From NCBI GenBank assembly GCA_946613765.1, contig CAMOFW010000006.1, positions 1-20,497 of the forward strand: 20,497 nt of DNA, given 5' to 3'. Of the stretch, positions 1-5,345 are shown one piece after another (positions within the stretch are counted from its first letter, which is position 1; each line of letters starts with the position of its first letter). The DNA is from an uncultured Mycoplasmatota bacterium. Lineage in GTDB: Bacteria > Bacillota_I > Bacilli_A > RF39 > UBA660. Below the pieces are notes generated by a model. The model saw only the letters and a program-made list of their open reading frames with translations. It was not told the DNA's origin and searched no databases. The translations under genes were made by a program, and so were the position numbers.

Positions 1-368
1 TTAATTAATATTTCATTACCAAAACAATTTGTATTGAAATATTCATCTATTAACTTATCAAAGTATTCATCACTAACTATTTCATAACTAATATTAGCTC
101 TATCTAGTATATTTAAAGATAATTTATGAAAAGTAAATACATCTATATTTTTATTAGTTAAATCATATATTTTATTTTTTAAACTATCAACAGCTTTATT
201 AGTATATGTAATCGCACATATCTCATTTTCTTTTAATATATTATTATCTAATAAATATTTAATTTTATTAACCATTGTAAAACTCTTACCAGAACCAGCA
301 CCTGCAATAACCATAGACACATCAGATGTATCTTCAATTATACTTTTTTGTTCATCACTTAATGTCAT
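1..368 (-). CDS. UvrD/PcrA/Rep-type superfamily 1 DNA helicase, N-terminal fragment
   Basis: ATP-dependent 3'-5' DNA helicase or translocase of superfamily 1, acting in repair or replication restart. About 122 N-terminal residues are visible; the gene runs off the left edge. The protein opens MTLSDEQKSIIED (Q-motif-like). The Walker A motif AGAGSGKS follows at about residues 22-29, then motif Ia (AITYTNKAVDSLKNKI, about 55-70) and motif Ib (TFHKLSLNIL). These are in the order and spacing of the UvrD N-terminal 1A domain. The ATG at 366-368 is preceded by a purine-rich SD (AAGGGGGAT). No convincing private promoter is visible. The gene might be read from the minus-strand promoter at 674-702, through the small hydrophobic ORF. 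The start site region also overlaps the plus-strand promoter at 378-406. The exact subfamily cannot be set without the C-terminus. Confidence 0.85.
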   Translation of the reverse strand, partial: MTLSDEQKSIIEDTSDVSMVIAGAGSGKSFTMVNKIKYLLDNNILKENEICAITYTNKAVDSLKNKIYDLTNKNIDVFTFHKLSLNILDRANISYEIVSDEYFDKLIDEYFNTNCFGNEILI

Positions 369-377
369 AAATCCCCC

Positions 378-406
378 TTGAATATTAAATAAAACTATGT
401 TATAAA
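378..406 (+). promoter_or_regulatory. Promoter of the convergent small RNA
   Basis: A -35 box TTGAAT (378-383), a 17-bp spacer and a -10 box TATAAA (401-406) form a near-consensus sigma-A promoter, with initiation expected near 413. It overlaps the SD of the divergent helicase gene, so the two could interfere. Seen in sequence; activity is inferred. Confidence 0.6.
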
Positions 407-415
407 TTAAGTATG

Positions 416-453
416 GACACACCTGATATAAGCTGTATCAGTGTGCATGTGCC
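416..453 (+). repeat. Left copy of inverted 5'-leader repeat
   Basis: Pairs with 629-667 as an inverted repeat. The inner 16 bp (438-453 against 629-644) are a perfect reverse complement, and the outer 15 bp match at 13 of 15 positions. Each copy lies directly downstream of its own promoter, at the predicted transcript 5' end. Confidence 0.85.
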
Positions 454-467
454 ATTGTTTGTGGTAA

Positions 468-520
468 TGCACTAACTGACCAAAACCCCCTTTAGGTTAA
501 AATCAGTTAGTGCAATTTTT
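468..520 (+). terminator. Rho-independent terminator of the small RNA
   Basis: A perfect 12-bp stem (TGCACTAACTGA at 468-479 with its complement at 503-514) has an inner AACC/GGTT mini-stem and is followed by a T run (516-520). The U tract is only on the plus strand. In the minus direction the stem is followed by TTACCACAA, so minus-strand RNA probably reads through. Confidence 0.75.
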
Positions 521-534
521 ATTTATAAAAATAA

Positions 535-603
535 CTACTTACAAAGAAGTATGATTATGATTACAATTAATAAGATGATTATTGAATAGACTTTTCTAGT
601 CAT
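535..603 (-). CDS. 22-residue hydrophobic peptide, candidate type I toxin
   Basis: The ORF has 23 codons, from ATG at 601-603 to TAG at 535-537. It encodes a basic N-terminus (MTRKVYS), an unbroken Ile/Leu/Val core of about 13 residues (IIILLIVIIIILL) and a Cys-Lys end. It would form one short membrane helix. A strong SD (AAAGGAGG, 611-618) lies 7 nt before the ATG, which argues against a chance ORF. The SD is partly hidden in a hairpin (CCTTTC 614-619 with GAAAGG 625-630). The composition resembles small membrane toxins such as Ibs or Fst, but I see no direct homology. The mRNA starts near 667 from a TTGACA promoter and is opposed by the small RNA at 413-525. Alternatives are a leader peptide for the downstream helicase gene, or a small membrane protein that is not a toxin. 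Confidence 0.6.
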   Translation of the reverse strand: MTRKVYSIIILLIVIIIILLCK

Positions 604-613
604 AAACATCCCT

Positions 614-630
614 CCTTTCGATAAGAAAGG
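614..630 (-). promoter_or_regulatory. Hairpin sequestering the peptide SD
   Basis: CCTTTC and GAAAGG (loop of 5 nt) form a stem in the minus-strand RNA that includes part of the AAAGGAGG ribosome binding site. RBS-blocking stems of this kind keep several type I toxin mRNAs poorly translated; here the effect is inferred. Confidence 0.45.
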
Positions 631-667
631 CACATGCACACTGATTTTCACCTATATTAGGTGCGTC
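629..667 (-). repeat. Right copy of inverted 5'-leader repeat
   Basis: Inverted partner of 416-453. On the minus strand it begins near the predicted start of the peptide mRNA. The divergent middle forms a different small hairpin (CACCT/AGGTG) from the left copy, so the two leaders keep the 16-mer but not the fold. Confidence 0.85.
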
Positions 668-673
668 TTGTTT

Positions 674-702
674 TATATAACATAATTAAAAATTACTGTC
701 AA
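674..702 (-). promoter_or_regulatory. Promoter of the hydrophobic peptide mRNA
   Basis: A perfect -35 TTGACA (697-702), a 17-bp spacer and a -10 TATATA (674-679; TATAAA overlaps it at 672-677) predict initiation near 667. Two matching palindromes lie immediately upstream at 707-723 and 737-757. Confidence 0.7.
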
Positions 703-706
703 AAAG

Positions 707-757
707 CAATAATTCAATTATTGAATAAAAAAAATCGACAATAATTTAATTATTGTC
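707..757. promoter_or_regulatory. Tandem 17-bp palindromes, candidate operators
   Basis: The same 17-bp palindrome, CAATAATT-N-AATTATTG, occurs at 707-723 and 739-755. The second copy extends to a perfect 10-bp-arm palindrome at 737-757. Centres are 32 bp apart, about three helical turns, and lie at about -48 and -80 from the predicted start of the peptide mRNA. This fits a dimeric regulator binding two sites. No U tract follows in a useful position, so terminators are less likely. Confidence 0.5.
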
Positions 758-791
758 TAAGGCAAAAATTAAATAACTGTATAAAAAAAAG

Positions 792-814
792 ATACAACTT
801 TTCAAAAGTTGTAT
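792..814 (-). terminator. Terminator of eno
   Basis: A perfect 11-bp stem (ATACAACTTTT with AAAAGTTGTAT) lies 5 nt beyond the enolase stop. A run of eight T follows in the minus direction. T runs also follow on the plus strand, so it could work both ways. Confidence 0.85.
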
Positions 815-819
815 TTTTT

Positions 820-2049
820 TTATTTTTTTAAATTTTCTTCAATAGTTACTAGTCTATTATACTTAGCAATTCTTTCACCTCTTGATAAAGAACCAGCTTT
901 AATATATGGAATAGCTAAACCAACAGCTAAATCAGAAATAAATGTATCCATTGTTTCACCACTTCTATGTGAGATAACCATTTTATAATTATTTTTCTTA
1001 GCAAGCATTATAGTTTCAATCATTTCAGTTATAGTACCAATTTGATTTGCTTTAAGTAATACTGCATTACCAGCACCCATTTCAATACCCTTTTTTAAGA
1101 ATTCTTTATTAGTAACAAAATAATCATCACCAACAAGCATAATCTTATCACCTAACTTAGTAGTTAAAGTTTCAAATGATTTAAAATCTTCTTCAAAGAA
1201 AGGATCTTCAATACTAATTATTGGATATTTTTCAGTTAAATAAACATAATAATTTGCTAATTCTTCAGCAGTAACTTGTTTTCCATCTAAAGTATACTTT
1301 TGACTTACTTCATCATACATAGATGTAGCAGCACAATCTAGTGCAACAAATACATCTTTACCTGGAACATATCCACTCTTTTCAATCGCATCAACTATTA
1401 ATGCAATAGCTTGTTCATTTGAATCAAGTCTTGGAGCAAATCCACCTTCATCTCCAACACTTACATTTAATTTCATAGCTTTTAAAATTCCCTTTAAAGT
1501 ATGGAATATTTCAGATCCTGCTCTTAATCTTTCTTTAAATTCTTTAACAACAGGAACAATCATAAACTCTTGAATATCTAAACCACTATCAGCATGTTTT
1601 CCACCATTAATAATATTCATCATTGGAATTGGCATAGTAACTCTACCAGTAGAAACATATTCATACAATTCCTTATTATGAGCCATAGCACCAGCCTTTA
1701 AACAAGCTAACGATACACTTAATATAGCATTAGCACCTAAATTAGTTTTAAATTCAGTACCATCTAATTTTAATAATAAATTATCAATTTTATTTTGTTC
1801 AATTGGTTTACCTACTAAAGCATTTTTAATAACTGTATTAACGTTTTCAACAGCCTTTAAAACACCTTGTCCATGATATCTTTTTTCATCTTTATCTCTT
1901 AACTCTAAAGCCTCATGAACACCAGTTGAAGCACCTGAAGGAACACTGGCAGTAGCAATAACACCATTTTCTAACCTAACAGTAGTTTCAACAGTTGGAT
2001 TACCCCTTGAATCTAATATTTCATGAGCAAAAATATCTTTAATTATCAT
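820..2049 (-). CDS. eno: Enolase (phosphopyruvate hydratase)
   Basis: Cytoplasmic glycolytic enzyme that converts 2-phosphoglycerate to phosphoenolpyruvate, Mg2+-dependent. The protein has 409 residues, about 20 shorter than most bacterial enolases, with all landmarks kept. These are DSRGNPT (13-19), the mobile loop GAST (39-42), NIINGGKHAD and QEFMI, the catalytic-Glu segment VGDEGGFAP, and metal ligands in ALDC, SIEDP and VGDDYFVTN. The catalytic Lys lies in LLKANQIGT, and ISHRSGET and KAGSLSRGERIAKYNRL close the site. The ATG has an AGGTGA SD, and TATAAT hexamers lie at 2062-2073. The gene is monocistronic: its own terminator follows, and the next gene upstream ends in a terminator at 2103-2120. 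Confidence 0.97.
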   Translation of the reverse strand: MIIKDIFAHEILDSRGNPTVETTVRLENGVIATASVPSGASTGVHEALELRDKDEKRYHGQGVLKAVENVNTVIKNALVGKPIEQNKIDNLLLKLDGTEFKTNLGANAILSVSLACLKAGAMAHNKELYEYVSTGRVTMPIPMMNIINGGKHADSGLDIQEFMIVPVVKEFKERLRAGSEIFHTLKGILKAMKLNVSVGDEGGFAPRLDSNEQAIALIVDAIEKSGYVPGKDVFVALDCAATSMYDEVSQKYTLDGKQVTAEELANYYVYLTEKYPIISIEDPFFEEDFKSFETLTTKLGDKIMLVGDDYFVTNKEFLKKGIEMGAGNAVLLKANQIGTITEMIETIMLAKKNNYKMVISHRSGETMDTFISDLAVGLAIPYIKAGSLSRGERIAKYNRLVTIEENLKK

Positions 2050-2102
2050 ATCTAATCACCTATTATAATTATACAACTAAATAATAAAAGAAAAAATAAA
2101 AA

Positions 2103-2120
2103 AAGTGTAACATTACACTT
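2103..2120 (-). terminator. Terminator of the DUF308-like gene
   Basis: AAGTGTAA and TTACACTT form a perfect 8-bp stem that overlaps the stop codon (2120-2122). It is followed on the minus strand by a T-rich tract. Confidence 0.8.
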
Positions 2121-2686
2121 TATTTACTTAAATATTTTAAAATTTTATTTGCTCTTCTTCTAATAAATATTTGCTCAACTAAATCACTAGCAGCATACAT
2201 AATTATCATAATAGCAGCATAAGTAGATAATATAATATATCCACTAAAAGGATTAATTACTAACATAAGACCTAAAAATAAAGTTAATACTGATAATCCC
2301 ATATCAAATGTCCATGAACTAATATTTAAATTCTTTAATTCAACCGAAATAGCAAATTTAAATATAGATGAAACAATTAACCAGAATCCTGCTAAAACAG
2401 TAATTAAATTAGCAATAGCAAATGGTTTAAATAATGCAATTAAACCAATTACAATACTAGCAACACCATATATTAATTCAAATTTAAATATATTCTTATT
2501 ATTAATACTATATTTAACAATAGAATATAACCCACTAACTAATAAAATAATACCTATTAGCATTAATGCTGAATTTAAACCAACAGTAGGATTAGCTATT
2601 AAAAACATACCTAATACAATAAATACAACATCAAGTATCATAGCTCCAATAGTAATATAATTAAAGTTCTTTTTTATATCTTTCAT
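2120..2686 (-). CDS. DUF308/HdeD-like multi-pass membrane protein
   Basis: A 188-residue integral membrane protein with six predicted membrane segments in three hairpins, each with a Gly-rich turn (for example LIGIILLVSGLYSI, ASIVIGLIALFKP, FLGLMLVINPFSG). This repeated helix-pair pattern is typical of DUF308, the family of the E. coli acid-resistance membrane protein HdeD. The biochemical role in Bacillota is unknown. The ATG follows an AGGAG SD at 9 nt. A weak promoter (TTGACT 2730-2735, 17-bp spacer, TATCCT 2707-2712) overlaps an inverted repeat at 2727-2749. The gene is divergent from the FemX gene and separated from eno by a terminator. Confidence 0.75.
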   Translation of the reverse strand: MKDIKKNFNYITIGAMILDVVFIVLGMFLIANPTVGLNSALMLIGIILLVSGLYSIVKYSINNKNIFKFELIYGVASIVIGLIALFKPFAIANLITVLAGFWLIVSSIFKFAISVELKNLNISSWTFDMGLSVLTLFLGLMLVINPFSGYIILSTYAAIMIIMYAASDLVEQIFIRRRANKILKYLSK

Positions 2687-2726
2687 ATCTTCACTCTCCT
2701 ATTATAAGGATACAATTTTTATGTCT

Positions 2727-2749
2727 AAAAGTCAATATATTAGACTTTT
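2727..2749. promoter_or_regulatory. Inverted repeat in a divergent promoter region
   Basis: AAAAGTC (2727-2733) and GACTTTT (2743-2749) flank 9 AT-only bases. The repeat covers the candidate -35 (TTGACT) of the minus-strand DUF308-like gene and lies upstream of the plus-strand FemX promoter. An operator shared by both genes is possible. A T run follows on the plus strand, but no plus-strand gene lies upstream that would need a terminator. Confidence 0.3.
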
Positions 2750-2768
2750 TTTATGTGTTGTGATAGAA

Positions 2769-2774
2769 TATAAT
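2769..2774 (+). promoter_or_regulatory. -10 box of the femX-like gene
   Basis: A perfect TATAAT lies 26 nt before the start codon. It sits in the centre of a 6-bp-arm inverted repeat (ATAGAA and TTCTAT, 2763-2781), which might be an operator. No clear -35 is seen. Confidence 0.45.
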
Positions 2775-2799
2775 CTTCTATGTAGAAAGGAGCATAAAT

Positions 2800-4014
2800 A
2801 TGTATATTGAAAGACTAACAACACAAGAATTTCAAAGTTTCACTTTTAACCATCCATTAACATCATATAACCAAACTTTACAATATGCTAAATATAAAGA
2901 GCTTGAAGGTTATACTTATGATTTAATTGGTCTAAAAGACTCAAATGGAACAATTATAGCAGCTTCTCTAATACTATTTAAAAAAATAAATAAATACACA
3001 TATGGATATGCTCCAAGAGGTTTCTTAATTGATTATACAAATCTAGATTTACTTAAAGCATTTAATCAATTACTATATGAATTTTATAAAAATTATAAAA
3101 TAACTTTTATTAAAATAAACCCTAACATATTTATATCTAAATATGATAAAAATAATAATAGATATTTATATAATAATAATGCTCAAATAATAATGAATTT
3201 AAGAAATGCTAAATTTCAAGAATTAATAAGAAATAAAAACTTTGAATCCAAAGTACCAGCATTTACTCCAATTATTAACTTAAAAGAATTTAAATATGCT
3301 AATTTAGATAAAAATGTACGAAATAAAATAAGAAAATCATACCGCAAAGGTTTATCTATAGAAAAGATAGATTATTATCATTTAAATGAAATATATCCAT
3401 TCTTTAAAAATAAAACAAAAAGACCTTTAAGTCACTATGAAAATCTATTTAAAGCCCTATATTTATCTAATATGATTGATGTATTTAAAATAAATGTGGA
3501 CTTTGAAGAATTCTTAATAAACACAAGAGAAAAATATGAAGAAGTGCAAGAAAAGAATCAAAGAATAGTTAACAAAATAGCATTTAATGCCACAGATAAA
3601 ATACTTAGTCAAAAAATACAAAGCGATAACGAACTAAGAGCTTTAGAAGATGATATTGTAATGGCAACAAAAGGATTATCAAAACAAAGAGTAAAACCAA
3701 TCGCAGGAGCTATGGTAATAAAATATAAAGACATGATAACAGTATATGTATCTGGATATAACTATAGATATAAGAAACTAAATCCAAAAGACTTCTTATA
3801 TTATAAGATAATAGAATACTATAAATATAATTATACCTATATGGATTTAAATGGATTTAGTGGTGATACTAATAATATTAATAATCCATATAAAGGATTC
3901 AATGATTTTATTCTAGGATTTAACCCAACCGTAGTTGAAACAATTGGTGAATATGACCTAGTATTCGATCCTAAGAAGTACAACAAATTTATTCAAGAAG
4001 TCAAAATAAAATAA
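2800..4014 (+). CDS. FemX/FemAB-family peptidoglycan interpeptide-bridge aminoacyltransferase
   Basis: Uses aminoacyl-tRNA to add the first or later amino acids of the peptidoglycan cross-bridge to the lipid-linked precursor at the inner face of the membrane. The protein has 404 residues, the usual FemABX length. It shows two GNAT-like halves: the N-terminal one carries GYAPRGFLIDY (about 70-80), and the C-terminal one ends with the signature DLNGFSGDTNN, NPYKGFNDFILGF, VETIGEYDLV. A Lys/Glu-rich helical insert at about 240-295 matches the coiled-coil arm of FemA. The SD is AAAGGAG at 7 nt. It is a lone plus-strand gene with its own terminator. The residue it adds (Gly, Ala, Ser) cannot be told from sequence. 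It implies a cross-bridged cell wall. Confidence 0.88.
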   Translation: MYIERLTTQEFQSFTFNHPLTSYNQTLQYAKYKELEGYTYDLIGLKDSNGTIIAASLILFKKINKYTYGYAPRGFLIDYTNLDLLKAFNQLLYEFYKNYKITFIKINPNIFISKYDKNNNRYLYNNNAQIIMNLRNAKFQELIRNKNFESKVPAFTPIINLKEFKYANLDKNVRNKIRKSYRKGLSIEKIDYYHLNEIYPFFKNKTKRPLSHYENLFKALYLSNMIDVFKINVDFEEFLINTREKYEEVQEKNQRIVNKIAFNATDKILSQKIQSDNELRALEDDIVMATKGLSKQRVKPIAGAMVIKYKDMITVYVSGYNYRYKKLNPKDFLYYKIIEYYKYNYTYMDLNGFSGDTNNINNPYKGFNDFILGFNPTVVETIGEYDLVFDPKKYNKFIQEVKIK

Positions 4015-4036
4015 CCACTTATGTGGTTATTTTTTT
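4013..4036 (+). terminator. Terminator of the femX-like gene
   Basis: AACCAC-TTAT-GTGGTT (4013-4028) overlaps the stop codon and is followed by ATTTTTTT. Confidence 0.85.
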
Positions 4037-4041
4037 ATAAC

Positions 4042-4068
4042 AAAAAAAAGAAGAGTTAAACTCTTCTT
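4042..4068 (-). terminator. Terminator of tuf / str operon
   Basis: A perfect 10-bp stem (AAGAAGAGTT 4048-4057 with AACTCTTCTT 4059-4068) is followed on the minus strand by eight T. It faces the femX-like terminator, so the two convergent units are insulated from each other. Confidence 0.85.
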
Positions 4069-4090
4069 AATTTATTTGTTTATACTGATA

Positions 4091-5266
4091 TTAGTCTAAA
4101 ATCTTAGTAACTGTACCAGCACCAACAGTTCTACCACCTTCACGGATAGAGAATTTAGTTCCTTGTTCTAATGCGATAGGAGCAATTAATTCAACTGTCA
4201 TATCAACATTATCACCAGGCATAACCATTTCTACACCAGCAGGTAATTCGATAACTCCAGTAACATCAGTAGTTCTGAAGTAGAATTGTGGTCTATAATT
4301 TGAGAAGAATGGAGTATGTCTACCACCTTCATCAGCAGTTAAAACATAAACTTTTCCTTCAAATTTATGATGTGGAGTAACTGATCCTGGTTTAGCAAGA
4401 ACTTGTCCTCTTTCAACATCATTTCTATCAACACCACGAAGTAAAACTCCGGCATTGTCACCAGCCATAGCTTCATCTAATGTTTTTCTAAACATTTCGA
4501 TTCCAGTTACAACTGTTTTTCTAGTGTCTTTTAATCCAACGATTTCAACTTCATCATTTAAATGTAAAGCACCTCTTTCAACACGTCCAGTAACAACTGT
4601 ACCACGTCCTGAAATAGTAAATACGTCTTCAATTGACATTAAGAATGGTTTATCTAAATCTCTTTCAGGTAAATCAAAATATGTATCGCAAGCTTCCATT
4701 AATTTCTTAATAGATCCTTGTCCGATTTCTGAAGTGTCACCTTCAAGAGCTTTTAGAGCTGAACCTCTAATGATTGGACAATCAGGGTCAAATTCGTATT
4801 CTCCTAATTTTTCTCTGATTTCCATTTCTACTAAGTCTAGTAATTCTGGATCGTCTACTTGATCAACTTTGTTCATGTAAACGATAATTTTAGGAACACC
4901 TACTTGTCTAGCAAGTAAGATATGTTCACTAGTTTGAGGCATAACACCGTCTGATGCAGATACAACTAAGATAGCACCATCCATTTGAGCAGCACCAGTG
5001 ATCATGTTTTTAACATAGTCAGCATGTCCTGGACAGTCAACGTGAGCATAGTGTCTAGTTTCAGTTTCGTATTCTACGTGAGCAGTATTAATTGTAATAC
5101 CTCTTTCTCTTTCTTCTGGAGCCTTATCGATTTCATCATATCTCATAGGATCCTTAGAGTACATACTTGTGATAGCCGCAGTTAAAGTAGTTTTACCATG
5201 GTCTACATGACCGATAGTACCAATATTTAAATGTGGTTTACTTCTATCAAACTTTTCTTTTGCCAT
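4091..5266 (-). CDS. tuf: Elongation factor Tu
   Basis: GTPase that delivers aminoacyl-tRNA to the ribosomal A site. The protein is complete at 391 residues with all three domains. G motifs are GHVDHGKT (19-26), RERGITIN (switch I), DCPGH (77-81, catalytic His81), NKVD (132-135) and SAL (169-171). The domain II and III hallmarks GRGTVVTGRVERG and REGGRTVGAGTV are kept. At kirromycin-class contact sites (Gln in MPQTSEH, Ala in VGAGTV) residues are the common sensitive type. Codon use is more C-ending than in neighbours, as expected for high expression. The SD is AGGAGG. It is last in the str operon, 79 bp after fusA, and a possible own promoter is at 5299-5327. Confidence 0.98.
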   Translation of the reverse strand: MAKEKFDRSKPHLNIGTIGHVDHGKTTLTAAITSMYSKDPMRYDEIDKAPEERERGITINTAHVEYETETRHYAHVDCPGHADYVKNMITGAAQMDGAILVVSASDGVMPQTSEHILLARQVGVPKIIVYMNKVDQVDDPELLDLVEMEIREKLGEYEFDPDCPIIRGSALKALEGDTSEIGQGSIKKLMEACDTYFDLPERDLDKPFLMSIEDVFTISGRGTVVTGRVERGALHLNDEVEIVGLKDTRKTVVTGIEMFRKTLDEAMAGDNAGVLLRGVDRNDVERGQVLAKPGSVTPHHKFEGKVYVLTADEGGRHTPFFSNYRPQFYFRTTDVTGVIELPAGVEMVMPGDNVDMTVELIAPIALEQGTKFSIREGGRTVGAGTVTKILD

Positions 5267-5298
5267 AAAAATTTTCCTCCTTAAATTTATACAAACTT

Positions 5299-5332
5299 AT
5301 TTTATCTAATACTTGCTTATTTTGCAAGTATT
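5299..5332 (-). promoter_or_regulatory. Hairpin and possible internal promoter before tuf
   Basis: The fusA-tuf gap holds a perfect 9-bp stem (AATACTTGC 5308-5316 with GCAAGTATT 5324-5332) without a following U tract, so it is not an obvious terminator. The same bases supply a -35 TTGCAA (5322-5327), a 17-bp spacer and a -10 TAAAAT (5299-5304). It may be an extra tuf promoter or an mRNA processing/stability element. Confidence 0.4.
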
Positions 5333-5345
5333 ATTTAGCAAAATA

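Larger units (their letters stand above)
413..525 (+). ncRNA. Putative ~110-nt small RNA, candidate antitoxin RNA
   Basis: A plus-strand RNA is predicted from the promoter at 378-406 to the terminator at 468-514. I found no ORF with a ribosome binding site inside it. Its 5' part folds: CTGATA (423-428) pairs with TATCAG (436-441), and the stem extends with CACA/TGTG around a bulged C. The first ~38 nt nearly match the 5' end of the minus-strand peptide mRNA, sharing a perfect 16-mer (438-453). The RNA is antisense to whatever part of the peptide transcript extends past its stop codon. The layout resembles Gram-positive type I toxin-antitoxin loci such as Fst/par (convergent mRNA and antisense RNA). 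However, the repeats here are inverted rather than direct, so the 5' ends are identical and not complementary. Function is inferred only. Confidence 0.45.

Noticed and set aside
4455..4862. 135-codon plus-strand ORF, plus one at 4985-5185
   Set aside because: Antisense to tuf with no SD; arises from the codon bias of a highly conserved gene.
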